Positions 23,991-56,743 of a stretch of DNA of 64,000 nucleotides are shown here, in pieces. Under the pieces are notes generated by a model. The model was not told the origin of the DNA. It did not search any database and was given only the letters and a program-made list of their open reading frames with translations. The position numbers and the translations under genes were made by a program. Origin of the DNA: Amoebidium appalachense (taxonomy: Eukaryota; Ichthyosporea); contig CAVNZM010000003.1 in the NCBI GenBank assembly GCA_963693365.1, positions 14,508,001 through 14,572,000 on the forward strand. Direction: 5' to 3'. Positions within the stretch are counted from its first letter, which is position 1; every line of letters starts with the position of its first letter.

Positions 23991-24149
23991 GCCATGCGGC
24001 CCACGCGGCCGCGGCATATGTGACGCGCGCACTTGCACTGCAGGTTGCAGCTGGAGTCCAGACGCAAAAGGCTTTCCCGATGATATGATGCATTATCACA
24101 CACACAGCTTACAGAGGGCAGGGCCGTATGGTGCACCATAGGGGCCTTG

Positions 24150-24162
24150 TGCACAGCACTGC

Positions 24163-24205
<43 letters not shown>

Positions 24206-24423
24206 TAGGGGACAGAGGAGGTGGAAGGAGGAGGAGGAGGAGGGGGAGGAGGGGAGGGGAGGGGGGGAGGGGGGGGGGGGGGGAAGGGGGGGGGAAGGAG
24301 GATCGCATGAATTCTTGGAGGTTGGCAATCAAAAAGGTGCAACCACGCCTGCCACAAGCGGCTGAGAAACAACAGGCACAAACAAATGTGTAGGCATAAA
24401 CTAGCCGAACAGTGCCCCACCAT

Positions 24424-24466
<43 letters not shown>

Positions 24467-24722
24467 CTTCACAGAATTTCATCAGGCCTCTACAAAGTAG
24501 AACAGGGGTTGAAGTCCGTTGTGCAGTACTCTTCCCCCGCTCCCTCCCCCCCCCCCCCCCCCCCCCCCCCTCCAAAAAAAAAACACCTTCCCAGTCTCTA
24601 TGTGTGTGCGCGCATGTTCCGCGTATGTGTTTGTGTTTGCTTGTGGGTGCATGCTTGCGTGTGTCCATCATGCCGGGACTGGGGTGGGAGGTTGCACGGG
24701 TGAATGGGGTGGGGAGAGGGGG

Positions 24723-24757
<35 letters not shown>

Positions 24758-24989
24758 TGGCGGCGGTGGTGGTGGTGGTGGTGGTGGTGGTGGTGGTGGT
24801 GGGGGGGGGGGGGGGGGGGGGGGGGGAGCGGAGGGACGGGGGGGGGACAAAAGAGACTAACGAACACACTCACCATTCAACACACAAAAAGAGACGAAAA
24901 CCATGGCACGTCCGCTCACACCCACTTCCACTGAGTTATTTGCCGCCACATATGGGGGGTCAGCGGGTGAAGGGTTGGGGGTGGTGGGT

Positions 24990-25047
<58 letters not shown>

Positions 25048-25380
25048 GGGGTGGGGGGTGGGGGGGGGGGGGGGGGGGGGAGGACAAGGGTATGAAGAAT
25101 ACACACCATTCAACGTGTAAAGGAACACACACACTCATACGTCCGCTCACACCCATTTCCACTGTTTTGAGTTATTTGCCGCCGTGTTCCCTTCCACCCC
25201 CGTTTGGAAAAATGCCCCCCCGGTGCCTCCCGCCTCCCACCTGGTTGCCGATGGAGAAAATACGGGTTGGGCGGTAGCTATGTGTGGTGGCAAAGCAGTG
25301 ATCGGGGGGACGGGCGGAGGCGGTTTGTTGGCTGCGTGTGGTGGGAGGGGGAGAGGAGAGGGAGAATGATGGGAGTGTGA
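24150..25380. repeat. GA, G-homopolymer, GGT and TG low-complexity block
   Basis: Contains (GA)n at 24166-24203, G runs near 24260-24290, 24425-24465 and 24728-24755, (GGT)n at 24764-24800, (TG)n at 24991-25046 and G runs to 25080. An ACAC..GTCCGCTCACACCCA sentence is duplicated at about 24905 and 25140. No exon recognised. Confidence 0.85.
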
Positions 25381-25764
25381 GATCTGATTTATGACACAAG
25401 AAAAAACATAAGGATAATTATAATACTACAACACATATATAACAAACAATCGGGACGCTTTAAGGGCGTGCGTTGGTTAAAAGACTGCCGCGCATCTCGG
25501 CCATGATTAATTTGATATTCACAAGCTTCTACCTTGTCCCCCCCTCCCCCCACCCCTTCCCCCCACTTCTGCTTGTTTTACGAGCCCCCCCCCCCCCCCC
25601 CCCCCCCCCCTCATTCTTCCTCCCTCCCCCCACCCTTTCTCTCCCACTCCGCCCTTTCCCCGGCCATTCGAGCGTATCCCCCATTAAGATGAAGAAAGCT
25701 CAGAGTAAGAAGCAGACATTTGGGTATTTTAACCAACTCCAAGCCAGGTTTATCTCTCTATGTT

Positions 25765-25770
25765 TTTATT
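25765..25770 (-). terminator. Poly(A) signal AATAAA of the modular gene
   Basis: A canonical hexamer on the - strand directly after the proposed last exon. It is followed downstream by ordinary sequence and then a C-rich block. Confidence 0.5.
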
Positions 25771-25810
25771 CAATCAGAAATGGAAAAGGACAACGTCCGT
25801 ATGCTCGACC

Positions 25811-46457
<20,647 letters not shown>

Positions 46458-46854
46458 CTTGGCTGGTAATTTGCATAGCAACAAGAACGAAGCTATGAAA
46501 CCATTGTCAAGGAGGATCACAGCACTAGCATGAAGATGCCCTTGTACACCAAGTCGAAGAGACTTGTATGAACATACATCTAAACTACACGACGACTCGT
46601 TATAGGAATTACCCCGATGATTTTTACTAAGAGAAAAAATGACTTGTTTCTAAGCACACAGAAACATTCGAATTCCTGCGTCATGAAGCGTGTGTCCTCT
46701 GGAAACTGTGGCACAATCTTGTGCGTGGGCTTAGCCAATCAAAATGGACGCTCTAACAGGGGTTGTGGGGTTTTGGCTGCGCCACCCGTTTTACCTCAAA
46801 CTCAATCGTATTTTCGTCTCATTTACGATTCGTATAGACCCCTTTTGTTATTGA

Positions 46855-47841
46855 ACTTCACTTTCACTTCGATCTCTTAGCTGTCACGTCAACTTTTTTC
46901 CCCGATTCTTCACCATGGCAGGTATATAAAGGCTTTCGTTTCTTCTTCTTGTGGACTTCACTTTCACTTCGATCTCTTAGCTGTCACGTCAACTTTTTTT
47001 CCCGATTCTTCACCATGGCAGGTATTTAAAGGCTTTCGTTTCTTCTTTTTGTGGTGGGAGGGAGTCCCACTCAGGGAAACGTGACTGCAGCGTGTGTGTG
47101 GTGTGGCCTGGTGTATTCCTACTGCTGTGAGAGTGTGGGGGCATCTCCCTTTCGCGGAGTTTCTCGCTTGAGAAGTGGTTTCTTCAACGCCTGGTGGTCC
47201 ACTGCAACCTATGGTAACTTCTACACGCAGTCTACGCTTCTACACGACCTATTGGCGGTGGGCTGCTGCAACTTCTTCAGCTACTTCTGCGCTGCGTGAG
47301 TGGAGGGGCGGCTATTTGGTCGTCGGGGAGCTTTCCAAGTGACTGCCAGTCCTTAGGATCCAGTCGTATGGCAATGACCGGGTTTGCTTGCATGCATTCT
47401 GTGATTGTGTTTTTCTGTGTGTCCTGCCACAACTAGGCCACCTTATCAGAGAGCTAGATGCAGTTTCTCCGGGTAATCTAGGGGTAGGGCCCGTTGGGAT
47501 TGTTTTTTAGCTCAGATTTGGTCTGCATTGCTCTTTTAGAGGCTGACTTGCTTGCTGTTCCCCGATAGGTTTTGAGGGGGGCCTGTTGGGAAGGAGCAGT
47601 AATGATGTCTTCTTGCGGAGTGTGGTCTGGTCAACATCGGTCGTATGCATCGAACTAGTTTCATGCATACACGTACACTTAAGGTTTTGCCCGCTGGTGT
47701 CCTTTGTCACTTGTCGCTTTATTTTTATTTCGTAGCTTTGGCTTTTTCAGTTCTATTGGTGGTTATGTAGCCTGTGGCTGCACGTTGCCTTCATCAACGG
47801 ATCAATAAACCCGAGTCAAAAGAGGGGGAAAAAAAAAAAAA
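46855..47841 (+). mobile_element. Short LINE-derived retroelement with two promoter-like monomers
   Basis: It starts with two 100-bp direct repeats (46855-46954 and 46955-47054), each holding a TATA-like word (GTATATAAAGG or GTATTTAAAGG) and a CACCATGGCAGGTAT context. 47320-47757 is an inverted copy of the 5' leader of the LINE at 23012-22560. The last 80 bp match the LINE 3' end, with AATAAA at 47804 and a 13-nt A tail at 47829-47841. It is therefore a LINE with its whole coding region deleted, retroposed as a short non-autonomous element. An 82-codon frame (47051-47299) has no recognisable domain. Confidence 0.7.
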
Positions 47842-48261
47842 TCAGACAATTTTACACTCCTTTAGCGATTACACACCTCAATAGACAAAACAGGGCTTCA
47901 TATTCCGCCGTTGAGTGCCAAAATAGCCACCTGACCACCTCTTACCTTGGAAAACACTCATTTTTATAAAAACACACCAAAATAAACTACGGTGACCTAA
48001 CTTAGTGCTACGAAAAACCAATACAGCACCTCACAGCGTTACTCGTTTTGACCCCCTGGGCTTAATCGTAAATACGACGATTTTGAGTCGTAATTCAATC
48101 CCTGCGCTCTAATCTTCGATCTGCATTGTGATTGGACAGTTTTTCGCGCCGACAGATTTATAGCGCAATAGCTTTATTTGGCTAGTGACTTGCTTATTTA
48201 GGTAGACTTTTCCCTCGGAATTTTTTCTTTTCCGATGTGACTCTGTGATGTGACTGGGCAT
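47842..48261. other. Unique sequence, no gene seen
   Basis: AT-rich normal-complexity DNA between the LINE derivative and the hAT-like MITE. No exon, RNA gene or repeat recognised. Confidence 0.5.
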
Positions 48262-48841
48262 CAGGGATGTGTCGGGTTGGGTCGACCCGAGAACTAACCC
48301 GGCCGGGTCCGCGTTACCCAACCCCGACCCGGGGCATTTTTGCTCAAACCCGGTCGGCTTTATGACCCGGCGGGTCAGACCCGTACCCAGCCCGACCGAT
48401 GGCTCTGACCCGGTCGGGTAAAACATGATATATTTACCATAACAAGTAGTAAATTTGGATTGATAATTGCTTTTCAGGGATTGCACAGTGAACCAATAAC
48501 AATACAGTATTTTATTCATGTCCATATATGGTAGTATAAACATTGCCGAGGCATACTATTAGCTACAGTAGTAGAGTACTGAGGCTAGGCTAGCGCTTTT
48601 ATATAAAAAGAAAAAGAAAAAGAAAAGAAAAAAGAGAGAGACAATCGTAACTGCTGTGCACGTTACGTTGTGTTTGCTTTAGTCACCACAACCAAGCTCT
48701 ATATAATCAAGTAAGCCGCAAGCACACGAGCACTGTCTGTTCACATGTAGACACCATGCGTGGAAAAGCCACACACACACCGCGAGCACATGTGCACACA
48801 CAGCACGCACGCACGCAAGCATATCACACACAGACACACGT

Positions 48842-48879
<38 letters not shown>

Positions 48880-49085
48880 ATACATGTACACACGTATATG
48901 GCCAGTCCGGGCGAACACCCGAGGTTTTCGCATTTGGTAACCCGCGGGTCAACCCGATCACAAGGGTCCAAGACCCGAGAATCAATCCGGTCCGGACCGA
49001 AAAAAAGACGACCCGGCCCGAGATCCACCCGGCCTTTGCGTAAACCCGCCCGAGACCCACCCGGCCAGTGACCGACACATCCCTG
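48262..49085. mobile_element. 824-bp hAT-like MITE with ACCCG-rich arms
   Basis: The terminal inverted repeats are CAGGGATGTGTCGG (left) and its exact inverse at the right end. The flanks are CTGGGCAT (48254-48261) and CTGGGTTT (49086-49093), an 8-bp duplication with two mismatches, as expected for an older hAT insertion. Both subterminal regions are packed with ACCCG/CGGGT words. The centre has AT-rich DNA and a CA microsatellite. No transposase, so it is non-autonomous. Confidence 0.8.
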
Positions 49086-49342
49086 CTGGGTTTGCACACG
49101 TGTACTCTGAACTTGAAGAACACGAAACCAACCACTCACCATTAAAGATAACGGCAGCCGAATGCGGGGCTCCCGTCTGCGAAACAGGGGCGGATGCCAT
49201 GCCCATCCTTCATGTGGCCCAGTCTATTACATGTCAGTTCGGCGTCTACACGGGCCCAGCTCCGCAAGTTCAAAATTCGAGTTGCGAAGAATGGTTTCGG
49301 GCCTGCCGCGCCTCTGTCAGGCCCGAAATCAAGCGTCCTTAA

Positions 49343-49433
49343 CCTCGGGGCTTCACCTCGACCTCGTTTCGGGCCTCGTGTCCGAGTTATTGGCTGAGGC
49401 GTAGCGAAGCGAGGTCGAGGTGAAGCCCCGAGG
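49343..49433. repeat. Perfect 24-bp-arm hairpin
   Basis: Arms at 49343-49366 and 49410-49433 are exact inverse complements (starting CCTCGGGGCTTCACC) with a 43-nt loop. The loop and left flank share GTTTCGGGCCT words, suggesting a small foldback element. No gene association is evident. Confidence 0.75.
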
Positions 49434-49714
49434 GCAAGGGGTCGCGGTTTGTACGCGAGAACTCGCTTAACCTGTATTTTTTTTTTTTTGGTGTCTATAA
49501 TGGGGTTTATACACTTTTATTTGCTTGGTAGAGGGCCCAGCGTCGCCATGTCTGACCTGCTGCGTTTTCTAGCTCAGTCCTACTGGCTAAGCGGGCTACA
49601 AAGAAAAAGTACGACCCCAAGGTAATGCGTGACTACCAATATCGATAGAAAACGTACTTATGTGTACTACGTAGTGAGGCTCATGCACTGGTCCGCTTCA
49701 GGACTAACGGTTTC

Positions 49715-49766
49715 TGCAGAATAACTCTGGTCGGAGCAAGCTGACTCAGCCGATGTGGTTGGGCCC
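49715..49766 (-). repeat. Solo end of the palindrome-array family
   Basis: Reversed, it reads GGGCCCAACCACATCGGC, then CTTGCTCCGA and AGAGTTATTCTGCAG, the same order as the left end of 15905-16312. This shows that the palindrome-array element is dispersed, not unique. Confidence 0.65.
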
Positions 49767-50111
49767 ACCCAACGCCCAGATCTACCCACCCTGAGTTCTG
49801 TCACGCTTTTTTTTATTTTTTTTATCCCGTTTCACTCCCGGAGGCACTGCCTAAGGGGAGATAACGCCTTCCACAGTAGACGCCGAATGTGCTCTCTACA
49901 TAGTGCAACTTTAAGTCAGGATACGTAATCCCGACTGTCACTACATATTCTGGCAATTCTTTGCCCACGGGGTTGCCGCAGTCATGCTAGTGGGGATTGA
50001 GCAAACTCACATCAACCAACACCTAGCCAGGAGTGACCCGGGGTAAAAATAAAAGGATATAAGCAAGAAAAAGTGTCTCAGCGAAAGTTAAAAACAATAC
50101 AAGAAGGCAAG

Positions 50112-50610
50112 ACAGTGTGTTCGTGCTGCGCTGCATGGTGGGAAAGAAGAAAGAAGAGCAGTATGTTTGTGCTGTTCGGCAGGGTAGAGGACACAAGAGC
50201 AGGGTGTTGGTGCTGCTCGGCATGGTGGAAAACTAGAGCAGGGTCTAGGTGCTGCTCGGCATGGTGGAAAACTAGAGCAGGGTGTTGGCAGGGTGTTGGT
50301 GCTGCTCGGCATGGTGGAAAACTAGAGCAGGGTGTTGGTGCTGCTCGGCATGGTAGAAAACTAGAGCAGGGTGTTGGTGCTGCTCGGCATGGTAGAAACT
50401 AGAGCAGGGTGTTGGTGCTGCTCGGCATGGTAGAGGACACTAGAGCAGGGTGTTGGTGCTGCTCGGCATGGTAGAAAACTAAAGCAGGGTGTTGGTGCTG
50501 CTCGGCAGGGTAGAAAACTAGAGCAGGGTGTTGCAGTGCTGCTCGGCATGGTAGAAAACTAGAGCAGCCTGAGGGTGTTGGTGCTGCTCGGCATGGTGGA
50601 AGAAGGCAGC
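50112..50610. repeat. Minisatellite, about 12 units of 38-41 bp
   Basis: The consensus unit starts GAGCAGGGTGTTGGTGCTGC and ends with TCGGCATGGTAGAAAACTA. Variants carry GAGGACAC in place of GAAAAC, and one unit has an internal partial duplication. Frames across it are short and not gene-like. Confidence 0.92.
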
Positions 50611-50867
50611 ATGAAGTTCGTGCGGCCCATTATTGTTGTTATGTTTTTCTAGAGTTTTTGACGTTATGGTAAGTTTCGTTTTTCCTGGAAAAAGTGCCCA
50701 TGTCGCAACAGCTCAAAAACCGCCATGTTGCCAGCGTTTGGCTCTATGCGGAGATGTGCATGCCGCCCCTTGTGCGTAAATGTGGTGGAGTGTGGATGCA
50801 GCGACGCACGGCCGTTTGAAACACGTGTCGTGTTTTGTGCCTGGTCGCGATGGCCATGTGTTCAAGT

Positions 50868-51608
50868 TGTTTTGTGTGGGTAAACGGGGAAGCAGAGTGC
50901 ACAGATGGGTGTTATGTTATACACAACACAGAGACACACGGGAGAAACACAACCGGAGAGGTGGAACGATAACTGGGACCATAGGAAATGATTCGACTGC
51001 TTGATATTTATTCCAAGATGAAGTCCCTTTTATACTTGGGAATGTGAAAACGATAAACCAATCAAAAGAACGAAAACTCTATTTTCCAATCAAAAAGACG
51101 AAAACTATGAGTGTAAAATATATCGATCGAAATGTCTGTCGACACATAGAATATAAAACTCAATCCTCTAATGAAAGAAACTTCTAATAAAAGCACGGAA
51201 ACATTTAACAAAATGAAACCACTTATGTAACTATTAGTTCACAACATACATTTATACATGTTCTTATCATAACACGTCTAAATATAATTATTCCTAATAG
51301 TTGGAGAACATAGCACAATGCTACGTCGTGAGAAAGGAATGAGAAAGGAATGTAAGTTACTATATTTGGGAAAATACAAACGAGATCTGATTGGATGACA
51401 TATATAGATTTTGACACAAACGACAATACGCGTGCGCGAGCTAAGTATGTCGATACGTACACAGATCTAAGATATCGGTGTACACGGAAACAGAAAGGAA
51501 AGAAAGAAAGAAAGAAAGAAAGGGGAAAAGGAAACAAACTACAACAAACTAATAAACAAATACAAAACTCAACTTCTAAGTCTTGCTATGAATCATGGGA
51601 AGATGACA
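50868..51608 (-). repeat. Copia LTR (3' LTR in element sense)
   Basis: 741 bp, matching 56744-57484 almost perfectly. It is preceded in element sense by a purine-rich tract (GAGTGGGGA) suited to be the polypurine primer site. It contains a GAAA repeat near 51495. Confidence 0.92.
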
Positions 51609-52265
51609 TCCCCACTCAAGGGTTGGAAGTTGGGTTCTCGTGAAGTTTGTTGATGTGACTGTTGATGTCAATACTCTCACACATGTAGAAGCAGGTACCG
51701 TGAAGTCACAGTCAAGTTTCCCCACTCGAGAAGACAATGGAGAAGACTTGAAGGAGCAAACCGGGGAAGAAAACCAAAACGGAAGAAGCACACAACGACG
51801 GTTGCCTCTGAAGACTCGGAACATGACGGTAGCCAACGACGATATATAAATATATATAGAAGAAAACAACTAGTGTATGTGTGACGTGTTGGTGGCTAAT
51901 GATTTATACTGGGGACCACCCAGATAAACACAAGGCATGAACATCTTGTGGACTGATTTATAGACTGGTGGTCAACCAGTTAAGACACGGGGAATGAGCA
52001 TCCCGAGGACTAGGTTTAGACTGGCAGTCAACCAGCACGCATTGGCTATAGATAATTATTTATACTTGGACGCCATCCCAGTTCGACAGATATATAAGTC
52101 GAATATAAAAGAAAACCAATATATATGATGGTATATAAATAAACGACGGATGGTGGAGAAGAAATCCCCACTGAAGATGCACACACTGAAGATCGATGAA
52201 GACAGCAGTAGATTTTCGTTGGGAGGTGTCTCTACACGGTGATGTGTAGACCACTGTAGATTAAG
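51609..52265. other. Non-coding 3' region of the copia element
   Basis: About 690 bp between pol and the 3' LTR, longer than usual. It contains two or three related sentences (ACTGGTGGTCAACCAGT-like, with the flanking CATGAACATC/GAGCATCCCGAGG) that look like short imperfect tandem repeats. No reading frame resembles an envelope or accessory gene. Confidence 0.5.
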
Positions 52266-52267
52266 GA

Positions 52268-52298
<31 letters not shown>

Positions 52299-52299
52299 C

Positions 52300-53390
52300 T
52301 CAGTCACGAAGACTGAGTGAAGCACGGTGCTGCTCGTGGGAGGGCCCGGGTAGGGGCTTGGTGAAGATGTCAGCCACGTTGTCTTTGGTGGACACGTAGG
52401 TGACGACCACATCCCCACTCTTGATGTAGTCCTTCGTGTTGTGGTACCGGACAGCAATGTGTTTGGTCCGGTGCTTGATGCTGTTGGTGTGCAGGAGGGC
52501 AATGGTGGACTGGTTGTCACAGTAGACGGGGGTGGGGTCGGTCATCGGGTAGCCGAGTTCACGGAGGAGATCACGGTGCCAGATGACGTTTTGAACAGCA
52601 GCATTGATGGCCAGAAGCTCAGCCTCGGTGGTGGATGTTGCCGTGATGGACTGCAGCTTCGAATACCATGTGATGGGGATGCCCTTGAAGAAGATGACGT
52701 ATCCGGTGGTTGAACGACGGGTGTTGGGGCAGTTGGCAAAGTCGGCATCAGAATAACACTCCAGCAAGGGTGTGCTGTCGTCGGGTGCAGACTTGTCGTA
52801 GTGAAGGCCGAGGTTGGATGTGCCGATGAGGTACCGAACTACACGGAGCAGACATTCCCATGCAAGTTTGGTGGGGTTGGCACTGAATCTACCGAGGTAG
52901 CCGATGGCAAAGGAGATGTCGGGCCGGGAACAACGAGCAACCCACAAAAGACGGCCGAGTAGTTCACGGTAGGGAACCTTGATGGGTGGTGAGTCGTTCT
53001 TGTTGATGGTGATGACGGTGCCGACGGGAATGGGAGTAGCCTTGGGGTGGGCATCGTTGAGGTTGAAGTCTCTGACGATGTCGTTGATGTAGGACTGTTG
53101 AAGCAGCTTGAGGTGACCGGGGGTGTGGATGAGCTGGGTGCCGAGGAAGATGTCGGGGAGGTCGACCTTGCAGAGAGCTGACTTCATGATGTGGTCTACT
53201 AGATCCTTGGTGTGGGAAGAGTTGGCCGTGCAGATGATGATGACGTCGTCCACATAGTTGCCAGTGAGGATGATGTCACCGTTGGGGAAGGTCTTGATGT
53301 AGACACATGGATCTGAACGGAGACGTTCGAGACCGTGAGCAAGGAGAACCTTGTCGAAGTAACTCATACCAGGCCAGTGATGCTTGCTTG
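52300..53390 (-). CDS. Copia pol, second frame (rest of RT, RNase H)
   Basis: Continues the same polyprotein in another frame. It has the catalytic YVDD of the reverse transcriptase and a complete RNase H with acidic residues in the expected order, ending just before the G-rich tract. One base change in length at the junction separates it from the first frame, so this copy should not make a full polymerase unless the shift is an assembly error. Confidence 0.85.
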
Positions 53391-56300
53391 AGGCCGTAGA
53401 GTGCCTTCTTGAGTTTCCAGACCTTGTGCTCGTTGCCGGGGGTGATGAAGCCAGGTGGTGGCTCAATGTAGATGTCTTCTTGAAGAGGACTGTTGAGGAA
53501 GGCCGTTGAGACGTCGAGTTGATGAATCTCATGGTTGCCGTCCACACCGATGGCAAGGAGAGCACGGACGGAGGAGGACATCACTACGGGGGAAGAGGTG
53601 TCACCGTAGTCAACACCGTAGACTTGAGTGAAGCCCTTTGCAACACCACGAGCCTTGATCTTGGTGTCACCGGCTGAGTTGAGGACTTTCTCAGTCACAA
53701 TCCACTTGAACTTGATGATGTTGGCATCAGGGGGGGGATCAACGACGGTGAAGACATCCTTGGTGATGAAGGCTTGGTACTTGGAGGTGAGGGCAGCTAT
53801 GACGGCATCACCGTTGGGACCGTTGCAAAGCTTTTGAATGCCCTTGGGGAGTTGGTCAATGTTGATGGTCGGTGCTGTGATGCTGACCAGTGCCGTTTGA
53901 GGCTTGGTGAGACGTGCAGACCGACGAAGGTTGGGCTTGAGGGGGTCCTTGAGGGGGGTGGAGGCCGGGGAGGTGTTGTAGGCCGGGACAGGGGCATGGA
54001 AGCCAGGAATAGGACCGGTGGTGAGGGGGGCATCGGTGTCCACAGGGCTGCTCGAGGCCGAGTGGAAGGTGGGGGACCCAGGACGAACCGGAGTCATGTA
54101 GGCGGGTTGATGCACAGCAACGGGGGGGGCCGGGAGCAAGGGTTGTTGGCCAGTGGGGGGGGGGCTCGGGGGAGGCACGGGTTCAACCGGGGCTGGTTGG
54201 TTGTGCCAGGACGGTTGGGAGATGACCACAGACGGAGTTTCATCGTCGTCGTCGGAGGGGGGGTCCAATGTCGGCAGATCGGGTTTGGGGGGATCGGGGA
54301 CGTGATTGGTGCTGCTCGTGAATTTTGACTCGTCGAAGATCACATCACGGCAGATCTTGACTTGGTTGCTGGCACGGTCGAGGATCTTGTGTGCTTTGGA
54401 GGGCAGATCCCAGCCGACGTAGGTGCCGACTCTGACGGTTGATGCAAGCTTGTTCCTCTTGGATCGGGGAACATGCACATAGGCAGGGGAGCCGAACACG
54501 TGGAGCTGGGAGACGTCGGGTTTGAAGCCGTGGAAGGCCTCGAAGGGGGTGTTGCCGTTGGCAGCAGATGATGGTGTGACGTTGATGATGTAGCCAGCAT
54601 GCTTGAGAGCAGCAACCCACAACTTGGGAGAGAGAGGTTGGTCCTTGTCGGCATGGAGGAAGCAACGGACTGTCTCTTGAAGTTCTCTCATCTTCCGTTC
54701 AACAACACCGTTGTGCTGTGGTGTGTCGACGGGGGCAAACTCCATGATGATGCCTTTCTGCTTGCAGTAGGCCTCGGTGTCCTTGGAGGTGAACTCAGAG
54801 CCGGAGTCAAACCGAAGATGGGTGACGATCTCAGGTGTCTGACGTTCGATGGTTTCAACGAGAGACTGAATGTAGCTGAGGGTTTCACCACGGTTGTAGA
54901 GGGGGAACACGGTTGTGTAACCGGTGGCATCACAAACACACACCAGAGCAACCTTGTAGCCTCCGTAGGAAGCACAGGGAGCTTCGAAGAAGTCCAGGTG
55001 CCACTTAGCACCGGGGATGGTGAACCGGGAACGGGTGCCGGGAAATGGAGCCTTGGTGGTCTTGCCAGACATGCAGCCGAAGCAGTCACTGTTGTCGGGT
55101 GACTTGAGGGAGGGGGGCATGCCGATGACAAGCTCATCCTTGGCCATCCTGGTGACGGTGGAGAGGGCACGGTGGCCGAGACGGTTGTGCCAAAGGGTGA
55201 GGTCGTCGGTTGGTTGAGTCCTTGCTGTGTAGGCCTGGACCCACGGGTGTTGAGGAGTGTCAATCACATAGTCAGTGATGTAGTAGAGACCGTTGAGGGG
55301 AGTGAGGTCGGTAATGATGTCACCATTACGGCTGTAGAGGAACGACGGGTGAGTGTCTGCATCGTCACAATGACCAAGGAGGCCGGCAGTTGAGGCCATG
55401 GAGGCAGACACGAGGAAGGATGGTGACTCGGGTACGTAGAGAGCATTGATGCTGCACGGGGTAGAGTGGCCGTTGTAGTGCAGTGTCAGGTTGATGATGC
55501 CACGGTGTGTGGCATTGACGGTGCCAAGGCCGTGAATGGGGGTGGGGGGACACGGGGTAAGGGAGGAGAAATACTCCTTGATGGGGCAGATGTGTGCATT
55601 ACAAGCACTGTCCCAGACGGGGTCGTCACGGTCGGGTGTGCCGGTGGAGGAGATGAGTGCAAATTGCACACTCTTGTTGCCTTTCTCCTGCTTGGCACGA
55701 CGAGCAACAGCACAGCCAGGCTCCGGGCATGCTGTGATGTGGTGGGGCTCATGGCAGTAGGAACACTCCACCTTCTTGGTGTTGTGCTGTCGGTTACGGT
55801 TGTCCCTGTTACCACGGTGGTAAGGGGAAGTTGAACGGGGGCCGGGTGACTTTGAGGACGGACGAGGATCACGGGAACGGGACGGGGAACGGTGAGGTGT
55901 ATGCTCACGTCGAGGTATACGGTTACGGAGGTCACCGGGGGGAAGCACTCTGCTCTGGAGTGCTCGAAGAGGACGGTTGTTGACGGTTGCACCAGTGCCT
56001 GCGTCGATGAGGCCGGCACGGATTTCAGCTCCTCGGATGTCACTGATGAGCTGGTTGAAGGACGGGTAGGCCTTGTTGTTCATCCAGTAGTCGGAGCAGA
56101 GACGTTCAATGTCGGAGCAGACCAGGGTTGTGTTCTTCCGGAGGTGAAGGAAGAACTTACGTACGACATCCTTGTGCTGGACGGGCTCGTCGAGGCAGGC
56201 AAGTGTCGTAGCCAGACGTTGGAGACGAGTGAGGTATGCTGTGACGTTGGGGTAGTCTCGTAGTTCAAGCTCCTCGAAGGTGACTTGAATCTGGGTGACT

Positions 56301-56665
56301 CGGGCCTCCTTCTCTGCTACATACGCCATACGCAGGTTGTGGAAGACTTCTCCACCGTGGACACCGTCTTGCATCCGGCCGGAGTCGTAGAGCTCGGTCG
56401 GATGGACGGACTGGTTGAGGATCTGGTCGAGGACGTCGGAAGCTTTCTTGTAGGAGTCCTTGGTGGCGTAGCCTAGCCACTGGTTGGCCTCAGTGCCGTC
56501 AACCCACTGTGGCCTCTTGATAGCGTCAACGAATTTCTCGGCAATGGTTGTTCTTATGAACCGGTGGATGAGTGGCTCCCACTCGAAATAATTGAGACGT
56601 TTCTCGTCTCTTTTCTCGGACGGATTCCATATTGGAAGGTTGATATATGACGGTTTGTCAGTCAT
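53390..56665 (-). CDS. Copia gag-pol, first frame (gag, protease, integrase, start of RT)
   Basis: I chose the ATG at 56665, just inside the 5' LTR leader, with in-frame sequence upstream not needed. In order: a gag region with a basic Arg/Ser-rich stretch and a CCHC-like knuckle (CSYCHEPHHITAC), an aspartic protease with DSA at the active site, an integrase with the HHCC zinc-binding motif and a DDE core, then the reverse transcriptase fingers. The frame then leaves the family alignment at about 53390, in the middle of the reverse transcriptase. The single polyprotein layout is typical of copia. Confidence 0.88.
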
Positions 56666-56743
56666 GATTGAAGCAGTAAGACTGAGGAATTTCGCGGTTG
56701 TAACGAGATTGTGTGTTAGCGTGCAAAGGGGCCGTAAACCTGT

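Noticed and set aside
24300-24375. Possible coding exon on the - strand (acceptor TTTCTCAG, frame with Cys and Leu)
   Set aside because: No similarity to modular-gene exons, no donor in a matching phase, and it is surrounded by G-run and GA repeats.
48109-48543. 144-codon frame
   Set aside because: It crosses the left boundary of the hAT-like MITE and reads through its ACCCG repeats, so it is not a gene.
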